Notes under the pieces: model-generated
Seen by the model: only the letters and a program-made list of their open reading frames with translations
What the model was told of the DNA's origin: nothing
The model's database searches: none
Shown here: positions 43,716 through 54,297 of the stretch, in pieces
Layout: each line of letters starts with the position of its first letter
Position numbering within the stretch: the first letter of the stretch is position 1
Program-made: the position numbers and the translations under genes
Assembly (NCBI GenBank): GCA_037355855.1
Contig: CM074766.1
Location: 2,356,001-2,420,000, forward strand
Direction: 5' to 3'
DNA length: 64,000 nt
From: Pseudo-nitzschia pungens
Lineage: Eukaryota > Bacillariophyta > Bacillariophyceae > Bacillariales > Bacillariaceae

Positions 43716-44302
43716 CCGTAGGTTTCATTTTATAATTAGTAGCACGATAATAATTTGGCGTGAAATAAATTTTGTTTTGTAAGGTAGTACACACAATTTG
43801 TATGCAGGGGGGTACATATTTTGAACGGTGAGACCACAATGTGCCCCGGTGGTGGTGGTGTAATGATATTAGAGGTCGAGGGTACAAATTTTGGCGCCAT
43901 ATGGATACGAACATTGCGCGGTTGAGGACGAAAAATAGAGAGGATTTAACTGGAAAAGTGAAGGGGACTGGGGTGTAAACTTTAGCTGACGTAAAAGAAA
44001 TTGTGTAGGAATGTAGCATGAAAAGTAAGGAGAGCAGAGCACAAAATTTATGGAGGACGGAGTAAACAATTTTTCGACCATGAACCATATTATTTTTTGA
44101 GGTGGAAGAAATAATATTTAGAGGATAAGGTGTGAAATGTTACATACGGGCGGTGAATAAATTGAGGCCGTGCCCCTCATTTTTTTCGTGATAAACGTTA
44201 TAAATAAAATTGGGAGTGCGCGATAAATTTTGAAGTAGAACCTATAGGATAGGTCTCAAATTTAGACCTTTGGAGGTGGGGTGCTAACGTTTCGAGCAGG
44301 GG
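43716..44302. other. right subterminal region with strand asymmetry
   Basis: Plus strand is rich in G and A with alternating G-rich and AT-rich patches (for example AGGTCGAGGGTACAAATTTTGG, GAGGACGGAGTAAACAATTTTT) every 25-35 bases, mirrored by the C-rich left subterminal region at 36760-36860. No gene. Confidence 0.55.
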
Positions 44303-44324
44303 TCGAAAAACAGTTGACAGACGT
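44303..44324 (-). repeat. right terminal inverted repeat of the large element
   Basis: TCGAAAAACAGTTGACAG followed by ACGT, the inverted complement of 36713-36734 with a single mismatch. Confidence 0.65.
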
Positions 44325-44790
44325 ACTAAAAGTTTATTTTAGTAAGCATCCCAACACTTTTGAAGCCTAAACCATTCAACAACTGCACCACCATGCACTA
44401 CTACTAGTTGGTCCCAGTATCATAGTTATACTAGAAGCTATGCCCACTAGTACGAGTCCTAGTAGTTTTGCTACATGATCCTGAAGCTTTCTTGGCTACC
44501 GTACTACCAGCATCTCTGACTTGACTATTGGTAGAATTAGATGCATTCAGCATTCAGATGCCTTGAACGGTAGTAACACCCTTTTGATCGCTACCACTCG
44601 CAGTTCACACAATCACGTTTGTCTTCTCGAATCATCCGCTCACAAAAAAGAATACCAAAGTCACGAACAAATTCATTCCGGAAATACTAGCTGGTAAAAA
44701 AAGGTCTATTCAAATAGGTCTACTTTGTTACAGGACTCTTGTTTGATGTTGTCGGTGCGAGGCGGGAGGAAAAACTACGACACAATTTCC
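44325..44790. other. intergenic, right flank of the element
   Basis: No gene seen; contains ACTACTACTAGTTGG and ACTAGTACGAG words. Confidence 0.5.
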
Positions 44791-45517
44791 TTAAGGGGAG
44801 GGAAGAATTTCATTGAGGTTTCCCAGGCTTTCGTGAACCATGATGCCAAGGATTCCCATCTGTGCAGCACGTCCGTTGTTGATTTCGATAGTTCGCTTCT
44901 TCTTCTTCCATTCGTCGGTTTGGTCGTCCCATCCGAAATCCAAGAGACCGTTTCGGAAGTCACCAGGGAATTCGGCGTTTCCGGTGTGATCTCTGTTGGC
45001 CATTTCCATAACGATCCAGCTCATTCCCATTTGTCCTACAACTTCACTGGGGAGGGCATTCCATGCAGCAAATCCAGATGGAACATCCTCGAGGCCGGGA
45101 AGACGGATTCCGGCTGTTTTCAATCAAACGACAGCGTTGTACAACAACCATCGGTGACAGAGAAGAAACAATGAAATGTGAGAGGATTCCATGGCAGATG
45201 CATTCATTCCAGCAAAAGTCCCATTCCAAGTACAGGAACCTACCGTATGTGACGAGGTATCCGACAACAGCCAACATGGCAACACGGCCGTGCTTCAACT
45301 CAACAGCCCGAAGGTGGTCGAATCGGTCTTGGTCGGCATCATCAAGAAGACTGCATGGATCGAAAAGTCCCAAAGGAGCAACAACACCAGGCTCGTTGAT
45401 GTAGGCCGCGTTAGGTCCGGTGCTGGAAGCAGCAAGAGCGGTGGTGGATTGGGCTTGTTGCGCAGGGGCAAAGGCGGCGGCGCCGGCAACGAGGGAGGCG
45501 AGAATAGCGATCTTCAT
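44791..45517 (-). CDS. fucoxanthin chlorophyll a/c protein, Lhcf type (two exons)
   Basis: Major-type thylakoid antenna. Exon 1 is 45244-45517 and exon 2 is 44791-45113, with a 130-nt GT-AG intron (donor GTAGGT, acceptor GAAAACAG), giving 198 aa, the normal size for Lhcf proteins. The start at 45517 yields MKIAILASLVAGAAAFAPAQ, a textbook signal peptide with ASAF-like AAAFAP. Helix 1 has DHLRAVELKHGRVAMLAVVGYLVT; the splice completes Ala and continues GIRLPGLEDVPSGF; helix 2 is GQMGMSWIVMEMANRD; FPGDFRNGLLDFGWDD precedes helix 3 (EINNGRAAQMGILGIMVHE). The protein ends LNEILPSP. Divergent with CDK7. Confidence 0.95.
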
Positions 45518-46274
45518 TTTGATTAATTTGTTGTTAGGACGGAAATGTGCATTGTATCGTGCCATCGACCCTTGGTGAAGACGTCGATGATCCGAACGAC
45601 GAACGAGTACGAAATACCAATTGGTATCAACAACAATCGTTTCTTCTTGAAGTTCTTTAGCAGAGAGGATCGCGAGGAAAATTGTACTCAGTCCCGTACA
45701 CTCATGAATGAATTGAATCGCAGTAATCCAATGAAAAAATACGAATTACGAATTATAAATACTTGTACTACGATACGAGTGCGAGTAAGGTTACGTACGT
45801 ACGTAAGACTTACCTACTGATCTCAATTCCTCCCTTTTGATTTTGATAGATCACCCCATCAACTGAAAATGGTCCCTAAAATTTCCGATTACATTTGTTG
45901 CGGTTCGATTTTTTTCTCCCTATTGACGACTCGACTCGACTCGACTCGACTCGACGACTCACTCCATCCTCTACCGGTAGGTGAACGCGACTTCGTGATC
46001 AAACATCAATGATCGATCGTCGATCATTACAGCTTGGAACTAAGGTTTACCACAACACAACAAGGCTGTATCTCCGTGGTATGGAAACTGGTACTCGGAA
46101 TCCAAGATCTCGAAAGCATTAAACACAATCTGCAAACGTTCAATATCGTTAGTTCTCCGCAATATCTCTGTTCTTATCTTATCGAGTAAACATTAAACAT
46201 TCGATTGTTGCTTTTCTACACGCACACCCACGAAAGCTCGGAATTTTCTGTTGGCGATTTACAGTGTTCCAATC
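45518..46274. other. divergent promoter region of antenna and CDK7 genes
   Basis: No gene. Includes ACTCG pentamer repeats at 45927-45956 and the words GTAAGGTTACGTACGTACGTAAG at 45784-45806. Confidence 0.5.
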
Positions 46275-47395
46275 ATGGAGAACTACAGGGTAATGGGGGC
46301 ACTTGGGTCCGGAACATGGGGAGTGGTTCACAAAGCGGAACAAAATGGAACGGGCAGAGTTGTTGCCATCAAGAAAATCAAGAGCGAACGGCCCGAAGAA
46401 GGTGTTAACTTTACCGCCATTCGGGAAATCAAACTATTGAGGGAATTCAAACACCCAAACATTATCGAATTGGTCGATGTCTTCTCGACGCCGGATATGG
46501 CCATTTGTTTGGTCTACGAATTAGCAGAAACGGATCTCGAAAAGATTTTGAACAACAAACAAATATCAATATCACTCGCGGATATCAAACAACATCTTTT
46601 CTCTCTGCTGAATGCTATATCGGCATGTCACGATCGTTGGATATTGCACCGCGATCTAAAACCCGACAACATGTACGTTTACGATTCTGGATAAGTTTGT
46701 TCTTCCATTTCGATCCATTCGATTCTATTCCATTCTATCGGTGTTAGCCTTTTGCAGTCAGAGAGGTGCTTCGGGATATGCGGGTTGGAGATTGTCTATT
46801 TCTGCGTCGTGAATCATTTTTTGATCGAATTCTCTCACAATCCGCTTGACGTTCGTCGTTCCGACTATGCAAAAGGCTTTTCATCAAGGACGGAACGATG
46901 AAATTGGGTGATTTCGGTCTTGCTCGAATGTATGGAACACCGAAAACACGCCTGTCGCCACAAGCCATCACACTGTGGTACAAACCCCCGGAATTGCTCT
47001 TGGGTTCGTACGAATATTCTTCCGCGGCCGACATTTGGAGCGTGGGTTGTATATTTGCAGAATTGCTGCTGCGACGGCCCTTTTTGCAGGGGAAGAACTC
47101 GGACATTTCACAACTGGACACCATATTCACCGTCTTTGGCACTCCCACCGACGTGAATTGGCCGGATCACAACACGCTGCCATTGTGCGCCAGAGGATTG
47201 ATATGGGACGACGTTCCCGCGATTCCGTTCGACGAGATTTTCACGGCCGCTCCGAAAGATGCAATATCGTTGCTCCGATCCCTCCTTACCCTCGACCCGA
47301 ACATGAGATTTTCCGCTCGGCAAGCACTGGATCATCCCTATTTCACCAACAATCCGCCTCCGACACCAAAAGAAAAACTGGTATTGGAGGCGTAG
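46275..47395 (+). CDS. CDK7: CDK7-like CDK-activating kinase (two exons)
   Basis: Exon 1 is 46275-46672 and exon 2 is 46876-47395, with a 203-nt GT-AG intron (donor GTACGT, acceptor GCAAAAG); AT|G completes Met, giving 305 aa. Glycine loop GALGSGTWGVV, catalytic Lys in VVAIKKIK, and NFTAIREIKLLREF, the CDK7-specific version of PSTAIRE. WILHRDLKPDN holds the catalytic Asp, DFGLA the metal-binding Asp. The activation loop GTPKTRLSPQAITLWYKPPE aligns with human CDK7 so that its two phosphosites become Thr and Ser, the usual TRWYRAPE reads TLWYKPPE, and both sites stay phosphorylatable. ADIWSVGCIFAELLLRRPFL follows. CDK7 acts with cyclin H and MAT1 in the CAK and TFIIH complexes. It is a little shorter than metazoan CDK7, ending soon after the kinase domain. 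Confidence 0.93.
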
Positions 47396-47550
47396 GGAGG
47401 AGTAACGGCACTTTAGGACGGAGGGAACTCTGAGGGTCTGGTCAACGCTCACCTACGAAAATTATTTGCAACTAGCCTATACTGTGCAGTATTTTAAAAA
47501 AGATTACCTAAGAAAACTCTGAGCTGCATTGCGGTTGTTTCCCCCATTGA

Positions 47551-48528
47551 TCATTGAATCTTGTGATCGGACCCATTTGCCACCATTCGGCGCTCGACTT
47601 TGAAACCTTCTGCTGGACTGAGAGAGGCACTTATAATTCGCATGGGCAACTCGAAGATCCTCTCGATTTCTTTGGAATTGTCGTCATCCTTGTTGCGTGA
47701 AGACTTTTTTCGTGTCGTTGCGCTGCTGCTGTCGATGCGATCATTCTGCAATGCTTCGTGCAGTATGCGAGATATCGATTCCCTGCTATGATTGTTGCTT
47801 CTGTCGGTAGCATCGTTTGCATCGTTTTCGTTTGCAAAATCCAATAGCTTGGTCTTCACGTCTCCGTTGAATTTACCGTTGATGACGGCTACCGTATCCA
47901 GCTCGACAACGGATCCGGAACAGTCGATTCGAAACAACCGGGGTTTCTCCGCTCCGTTCGTTGCCGAATTCGCGCGCAACGTCGTCGTCGGCAAATACCC
48001 CACCAACAACGTGCAACCAAAGGGGCGCGCTCCCGGTTTCATCGTGTACGCCTGAAACAGCAGCGACAGTTCCTCGAGAAAGAGGCCGATCGGAATCGGC
48101 TCGTCGTACGTGTAGGTGTGCTCGATCGCCAACCGCTGCGCGCTTTCCATCACCACCCTCCCGTCGCTCGCGATCCCCGAGTGCCCGAGAACGATTTGCG
48201 GCGAGACGACCGAAAACCGGGGCGTCCCGTCGTCGTTCATCAAGGGAGACGGCAGGATCTGGGGAGAGGCGAGAACGATGCTGTTTCCTCGGACGACACC
48301 GACGATGGGGGTGCCCAGTGACGCGGCCACCAGCGCTCTCTCCACCTGTCCCAATTTTCCGTCCGGATTGAATGTCGTGAGGCTGTAACTATGCCGACCA
48401 TCCGTCACGGCGGAATCCACCAGGAAGAGACTTCTTTGCCGTCGTCCCGGACAAGTCATGAACACGACGAGATAGCACCATGAGACCAATACAACAAACG
48501 GAAACCGCCGGGAGTGCCGGAGTGCCAT
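47551..48528 (-). CDS. proteasome alpha-2-like subunit with N-terminal signal/anchor
   Basis: The open frame begins at 48570; the Met at 48528 (MALRHSRRF) precedes a hydrophobic segment FPFVVLVSWCYLVVFMTCPG. Then comes the alpha-subunit signature SYSLTTFNPDGKLGQVERALVAASLGTPIVGVV, with IVLAS, SGIASDGRVVMESAQRLAIEHTYTYDEPIP and YTMKPGARPFGCTLLVGY in the order of 20S alpha type 2. The long C-terminus is Asp/Asn/Ser-rich then ERIFELPMRII. A secretory signal or anchor is not expected on a 20S alpha subunit. The normal alpha N-terminus gates the pore and would be displaced here. Possible explanations are a paralogue sent to the ER or to the periplastidal compartment, or a mis-chosen start. The signal is in the same exon, so a splice artefact is unlikely. 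Confidence 0.82.
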   Translation of the reverse strand: MALRHSRRFPFVVLVSWCYLVVFMTCPGRRQRSLFLVDSAVTDGRHSYSLTTFNPDGKLGQVERALVAASLGTPIVGVVRGNSIVLASPQILPSPLMNDDGTPRFSVVSPQIVLGHSGIASDGRVVMESAQRLAIEHTYTYDEPIPIGLFLEELSLLFQAYTMKPGARPFGCTLLVGYLPTTTLRANSATNGAEKPRLFRIDCSGSVVELDTVAVINGKFNGDVKTKLLDFANENDANDATDRSNNHSRESISRILHEALQNDRIDSSSATTRKKSSRNKDDDNSKEIERIFELPMRIISASLSPAEGFKVERRMVANGSDHKIQ

Positions 48529-49641
48529 TCTTTTGTAGATAATCTGCCGACGAGAAACCGAATACAACAACGACTATCGTGGTGCTTGTGCTCTTCCTCG
48601 GGTGCTGGATCCAGCGTAAAGAATACGGTGCCTTAGCTAGCAGATCGTGGCGCTGAGTCGGGATGAATTGATTTTGATTGATTGAGAGGATGTGACACTT
48701 TCACCTTCCGATTGTATTCGCCGTCAAGTCTCGTACGTAGTACGTACCTCAGTACCGTACCGGAAGCAGGCAACGGAGTACGAGCAACCTTACGCAGGAG
48801 CACAGGCCACTTCACGTGGGTAGTAACCTAACTTGTACAACATTCAGGACCTACAGCAAGATTACCTGATACAAATAATACTTCTTAGAGTTCAATTGAA
48901 TTCAACAATTCAACAATTCAACAAAACATTGCAGGTGTGGATGTTCAAATGTGTGGAATTGGTTTGCAGGGTAGAATGGAGTTGGTTACAGTTACTGGCA
49001 ACAAGTTTGTCAGTGGCTAGTGCTAGGTCTTCATTTGAAGCATGTTAGTAATGGTACTGCACTTCCTCATGCCGTGGGCCATGTTGTGACATTTCGAACG
49101 CTGTTCCAGCCCGCTGTGCATCGGGCACGCACGGTTTGTTGCGGGACGAAACGTTTTGGTGGTGATTCACGTTTCGTTGTTAAGAAACCAAGGCATTTCT
49201 GCACTACTACTACTAGTACTAGTAATCCTTTTCCAAAGTTGTTTATCGTGGATTGTTGGCAAAGAAAGGGCGGGAGCGCCGTGGTACTAAGATTCGGCGC
49301 CACAACGAAAACGAAACATGATTGGCAGCGCACAACGCAACAGTCGATGTGTATCAACTGCTGTGCGGAGCAAAAGACCCATTCGAAAACCACCTCGTTC
49401 GGCGCTCGCGCGAAAAAACACTTTAGCTCGGATCAAGAACGATCGAGTCCGTCCGACCCATAGTAGAGCAGGAACGCGAACTACGAGAGCAGAAAGAACT
49501 GGTGCGTTGATTCAAAGATTATTTTAACAAAACGCGGCTTCCAATCTTGTTACCGGGAATGCTTGTGCATCGCGTTTGCTTCTCCGGGAAGCAATCGGAA
49601 AAAAGGTTGACCGCGATCCGATCCGATCCGATCCGATCGGA
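48529..49641. other. intergenic region
   Basis: A plus-strand open frame at 49020-49463 has no recognisable motif and I do not call it. GATCC pentamers (49615-49640) sit beside the kinase stop. AATTCAAC repeats occur at 48891-48922. Confidence 0.45.
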
Positions 49642-51078
49642 TCAGACACTGTTCCCACCAGCATCGCCGGTTAACCATGGGTGATTCAGAATCTGTTCGA
49701 CTGTTGGTCGCATGCTCGGATCGGGTTGCAGTATACTGGTCAGGAGGTCGAGACATTCCTCGGTCGGGGTGATGTTGAAAATCTGTACAAAATAAAGCCT
49801 CAGGTTTGTCGTCAGCCATTCGTAACAGACATCAGCGAGACACGCTCTGTCGTAAGCTTTGTGTCCCGTTAGCATTAAAAACAAAATGGTTCCCGTCGTC
49901 CACACGTCCGCGGAATGCCCATCGTAATGGAGGCGGTGGTCGTATGCTTCGGGGGCCTTGTAAGGATCTTTCCCGAATGGTTTGTGTCTCTGGTGAACGA
50001 GCCGTCGTTCGAGCGGTCTGTTTTGCCGTCTTTGGTTCGCGGTGAAAATATCTGTGACTCGATTGTTTTGGTGGTCCGTGTAAGGTGCGCGGATGGCTTG
50101 GCCCATGTCGATGATCATAGAATCGTTGTTTTCTGTCACCAGTACGTTTTCAATGCTCAGATCTCGGTGGGAGATTCCTCTGCGATGCAAGGACTGTAAA
50201 CCTTCTACCATTCCCCGAAAAAGAGGCCTCGCTTCGTCCTCAGTAAATCGTCCACTGGTTCGTCCATTTGTTCTCTTCTGCATTTCGTAAAACATGTCGG
50301 TGCCACCATACGGCATGACGACGTTGAGAGTCGCCCCGTCCATTAGTGCTGTGATCACTCCCATCAGACGGGGGTTTTCGTTGCCAATCACGTGCATAGC
50401 ATTCAGCTCCTGGAACGGGTTCTCGGCTTGACCCCCTTTTACGAGTTCTCTGTACTCGCTTTGAAAGCTGACTTTTGCAACCACGAGTCTAGGCGTGAGC
50501 CGAAACACGATCTCGTCCGTGATCCCTTGGGCGTCTCTCGTCAGAACCCAACAAAGCTCGACGTATCCCGCAAGGGTGCTTTGTTTCGGCTTTTCGGGTA
50601 CCGGCCAATAGGCTTCCGTCACCAGATCCATTGCCAATTCTTCGCGTTCCTCTTCGTCGTAGTCCGTGAATTGTCGGGAAAAGTCTTCGAAGAGAACTCT
50701 TTCGGCCTGGAACTCGGTGTTTCCGTCCCTCACCAAAACACGACTCCGCCGTCCCGACCGCAGCGTTACGTGGGGGAACGGTATCGGGGAGTCGGGTTGA
50801 AGGTCACGGTTCAGCACCTGGTCCGGCATTTCGGGCACGATATTCATGTTGTTGTGATTCGCTGCCGTTGTTTTTGATGAGTACAGTATCTTGCTCCGGT
50901 TGCAAGACGCAGTTGTTTCTTCGATCTCAAACTGAGTTGTGAGGACAGAGAGGCCCATGGAGGTGCACAACCTCACGACCAGGTCGAAAGCAAAAACCGC
51001 CAGTGGCACTTCCAGGCCGATCTTGCTTTGGTCGTGCGGAAACTTTCTATCGGTAACAGACCGCATGTTGACATGCAA
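49642..51078 (-). CDS. serine/threonine-type protein kinase, diatom-type N-terminus
   Basis: 478 aa. The N-terminal 180 residues (SPIPFPHVTLRSGRRSRVLVRDG, FEDFSRQFTDYDEEEREEL) are not recognised. The kinase fold starts about residue 205 with LVVAKVSF (catalytic Lys), then ENPFQELNAMHVIG (helix-C Glu), VVMPYGGTDMFYEM, HRRGISHRDLSIENVLV near residue 295 (catalytic Asp), IIDMGQAIRAP with DMG in place of DFG, KDPYKAPEAY as the APE motif and DVWTTGTILFLMLTG. SMRPTVEQILNHPWL closes the C-lobe. The DMG substitution keeps the metal-binding Asp, so activity is expected. A glycine-rich loop is not obvious. The substrate is unknown. Several Mets near the N-terminus could be the start. Confidence 0.85.
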   Translation of the reverse strand: MHVNMRSVTDRKFPHDQSKIGLEVPLAVFAFDLVVRLCTSMGLSVLTTQFEIEETTASCNRSKILYSSKTTAANHNNMNIVPEMPDQVLNRDLQPDSPIPFPHVTLRSGRRSRVLVRDGNTEFQAERVLFEDFSRQFTDYDEEEREELAMDLVTEAYWPVPEKPKQSTLAGYVELCWVLTRDAQGITDEIVFRLTPRLVVAKVSFQSEYRELVKGGQAENPFQELNAMHVIGNENPRLMGVITALMDGATLNVVMPYGGTDMFYEMQKRTNGRTSGRFTEDEARPLFRGMVEGLQSLHRRGISHRDLSIENVLVTENNDSMIIDMGQAIRAPYTDHQNNRVTDIFTANQRRQNRPLERRLVHQRHKPFGKDPYKAPEAYDHRLHYDGHSADVWTTGTILFLMLTGHKAYDRACLADVCYEWLTTNLRLYFVQIFNITPTEECLDLLTSILQPDPSMRPTVEQILNHPWLTGDAGGNSV

Positions 51079-53001
51079 AAAAGAAAGAACTCATACTAAT
51101 TCTACGGTAACTTACTTCTAATTAGCCTGGTGCACGTTTAGGTAAGTACCTTTCCGTACGGGTAAGGTTACCGGTACGGGTATGGCACGAACACTAGAAG
51201 TCTTCCATAGTGTTCTCGTCATCTCAAAAAATCAATTCTTTCATCAACAAGCAGAAAACTCAGCGTATGATTCCGCGACGTGGTTACGTTACCGGTTCGT
51301 AAGGCTAAGGTTACGATACCGTAGTCGGGAGGATCTGTTTTTACCGAAGGCATTGTCATTACGTGTATGTAATTACTGTACCCGCACGTGTAAGTTAATA
51401 TATACGAACAAGATCCAGTCTTGCTCGGCTTAATTGTACGAAGTTTTCAAAAAAACTCCATGGTACTTTAAATCTGGAAATACTAGCCTCAATTCCGAAG
51501 TACATGTAAGGCTTACTCGCATTATTTCTTTTTGTTCTAAGCTACTAGTAGAGTACCGGTAAGCAACAGAAACCTCCTCGAAACAAGAAGTTACAACTTC
51601 TTGTTCCTAAAGAGTTTTTAATCAATAAACCAAGTGCTTGCAACAATCCCTGTTGCAATTTGGTGACTTCCATCCACCCCCATAGCTTTGGCCTTTGTGT
51701 CGCCAACTTTCTTTTTGTACGCGAGGCAGTCACGATTGGTGGATTTGTTTGATTATTGGTGGATTTCTTGAAACGAGAGGCATGATGGCAAATTGTCCAT
51801 TGTTGTCAACTGCTGAAAAAAATACTGGTTAGTACTAGCAGTGGGTTTTGACTGCTGGTACAACTAGTATTTGTTTCGCTTCTTTATTAGTGTTGGTTTG
51901 ATCTTGCTCAAGCAGCAAGAATCTTCCTCCTTTCATTCCATGAATGGCATGTGGTGGGTTTCAACATCCTGTCTTAAATCTGACATTGAAAGTTACTTGT
52001 TGTTGTCTATATTTGAAGACACTACTACTCTTGGTGCTGGTTACATACTAATGTAAATGTTGGTGCTTTGTTTGTTCACAGGATGGATCTTCAGTGCTGG
52101 TGCTAGTAGTAGTAGTAGTACTGTGGACTTGTTTCCAGATAAAATAATGCCCAAAAGGTACTTTCTACAGGAGCTAGCAATCAAATAATCAGCTCGCGCT
52201 CCAGCTGCTCCAGCTGCTAGCAGCAACCCCCAAGCAAGACTGGCCAGCATAGCTCCAAGGATACAACAACCCGAAGCCCAACACCCCAACAACCCCTGGA
52301 TTTCTTTCCCTTTCTACAAGCTTGTTGTGGTGTGACTCAAAAGTCAAGAATGAAAGATTACGAGTAACAACAAAAGTTGGAAGACACACACACACACACA
52401 CACTGATAAGGTCCCATACAAGCTTATTCTTGTTGAAAGTTGAATCATTTACAACATGCTACTAGTGAAATCCCAGTGGAAGGTGCTGTAGTACTAGTAG
52501 TCCTCATATCCACTTGTAATGCACTAGTAATTCCTACTAGTACCGGTACTACGTACTCGAATCCGTTAAGGCACATCAACAAGAGGCTCTAAGTTTCATG
52601 TTTCGTGAGAATTGAGAATAATGCGCGACCACTCATCAATCTATCGATCCAATCACCGGTTTTTGAGACCGGCGACAGGGAAATTTGGTCTACCCGGTAC
52701 TGTACCGTATGAATTACGAAGAATCGATACAAGGGACGGAGCATGCACAAGTAACCTTAGTTAATTACTTGTACTGACTGTATTGCACGAGCCGATCGCC
52801 ACGAACCGCCCCGGAAGCCAGCCAATACGGCAAGTAGTTAATGCAACCCGAGACCATCGCCCCTCTTTCCCACGCCTAGTTAGCGAGCGACCACAGTTCG
52901 ACCGCGTCCGCTCCGCAAGCTCGAGAGAACAGTCGAGTCGAGCCGAGCCGAGTCGAGCCGAGGCGCAGAGAAAAGAAACCGTTCCGTCGAAGGAGCCCGG
53001 C
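51079..53001. other. long intergenic region
   Basis: Nearly 2 kb with GTAAGGTTACCGGTACGGGTA-type words (51160-51182), ACTAGTAG and GTACTAGT words, and a (CA)n run at 52386-52403. No gene supported. The 52783-53001 part is an open continuation of the methyltransferase frame and may be 5' UTR. Confidence 0.5.
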
Positions 53002-53221
53002 ATGGGAGAACACATTCCGACACCGGGGCCATCGCCGCCGGTTGTTGCAGAATCCGACCACCCGGAATCCGAAGGCAGCAACGGGGCCGAGACGTCTCCC
53101 GTCCGGCACGACGCGAAACAATCCGAAACACCCCCATCTTCTTTTCCACCGGTATCAGGGGAGAAACAACGACGGCACCAGAATCAAAACCGAAACCAAC
53201 GGAAACAACAACAAAACCAGA

Positions 53222-53259
<38 letters not shown>

Positions 53260-53599
53260 CGAAGCAAGCGGCACGGGGCTCGGAACCAGCACCGGCACAA
53301 GTTTTTTGTGAAGTGGCTGCTAGAAACCTTCGATCTCGACGAATCCCGGGCCGAAACCCCGATCCCCGAAACGGCCGCGACCGCTCGGGGAGGCGCGAAG
53401 AGCGCGGGCGCGCGGGGCGGCGAGGGAACCGAGAACGACACCGTCGGCGACGAGACCGCGGCGGGAAGCGAGGATCGGGTCGCCGACGACGACGACGACG
53501 AAAACCCAAATCCGGCCCCGGTTGTTTCCGATGACGAAACGTCGTCGTCGTCGTCCCCGAGCTCGGCAACCGGCGGCGGGCCGCGACGACAACTCGAAG

Positions 53600-53634
<35 letters not shown>

Positions 53635-54297
53635 ATGCACATCCTGGACGTGGCGGGGGGCAAGGGGGAAGTTTCCGCCAGGCTCACCATGTGCCACCGG
53701 CAGCGGGTGATCATGGTCGATCCGAGGCCCGCGGACATTGCGGATTGTTACGAACGCATAGTTCTTCCAAAGATTCCGAACAAGTGGCAGCGCCGGGTGG
53801 AGCGGCAACGGGAGGCCAACCCGGACTTTGTCGGGGACATGGTCGGGGCGAGATTTCGACAACTGGTGACCACCTTTGACGAAGACAAGGTCATTCCCCG
53901 CGGGGGCCGTCGCGGCATCGGAGCCGCCGCATCACCGCCGTCGTCGAATGGGAACCGGGAATCGAACTCGGGATTCCCGACGGAACTGCAATCGGCGGTC
54001 GCGGATGCGACGCTGATCGTTGGCCTCCACGCCGATGGCGCCACCGAGGCGATCGTCGACGCGGCCCTGGAATACGGCAAGCCGTTCGTGGTGGTCCCGT
54101 GCTGCGTCTTTCCCAACTTCTTTCCGAACCGAAGGATTCTGGTGGACGACCCGGGCGACGGGGGTCCGCCCAAAAGGATCCCGGTCCGGACGCACGAGCA
54201 ATTTTGCGCCTACCTTCTGCGAAAGGATCCTCGATTCGTGATGGAAGAATTGCCCTTTGAGGGGCGCAACATCGCCATTTGGTGGAACGGGAAATGA
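53002..54297 (+). CDS. SAM-dependent methyltransferase (Methyltransf_32-like)
   Basis: Chosen start MGEHIPTPG gives 431 aa; the frame is open from 52783, so a longer N-terminus is possible. After Gln-rich low complexity comes HKFFVKWLLETFDLDE, then a long Asp/Glu/Gly-rich insertion, then the SAM-binding core HILDVAGGKGEVSARL with motif I (DxAGGKG), RVIMVDPRPADI (acidic motif II region), and LIVGLHADGATEAIVDAAL followed by KPFVVVPCCVFPNFFPNR. The C-terminus RTHEQFCAYLLRKDP to ELPFEGRNIAIWW is typical of a protist and fungal family whose substrate is, to my knowledge, undefined. Single exon with Gln, Arg/Gln and Asp microsatellite-coded insertions. Confidence 0.8.

Larger units (their letters stand above)
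36717..44320. mobile_element. putative 7.6-kb TIR-bounded element of unknown family
   Basis: The left end CTGTTAACTGTTTTTCGA (36717-36734) and the right end, its inverted complement with one mismatch (44303-44320), bound the block. ACGT flanks both ends (36713-36716 and 44321-44324) and may be a 4-bp target duplication, though ACGT is self-complementary and could simply extend the repeat. Inside each end the sequence is mirror-symmetric in character: alternating C-rich and AT-rich patches on the plus strand at left, G-rich at right, and related minisatellites in opposite orientation (37100-37197 and 43505-43715). The interior holds two large tandem arrays and one gene. No transposase motif is recognised. 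Confidence 0.6.

Noticed and set aside
43521..43721. Seven-residue repeat peptide (VTTFPCR type)
   Set aside because: Product of the 21-bp minisatellite, without start context or flanking coding sequence.
49020..49463. Plus-strand 147-codon frame between the proteasome-like and kinase genes
   Set aside because: No motif, Thr/Lys/Cys-rich composition and no supported partner; left as intergenic.
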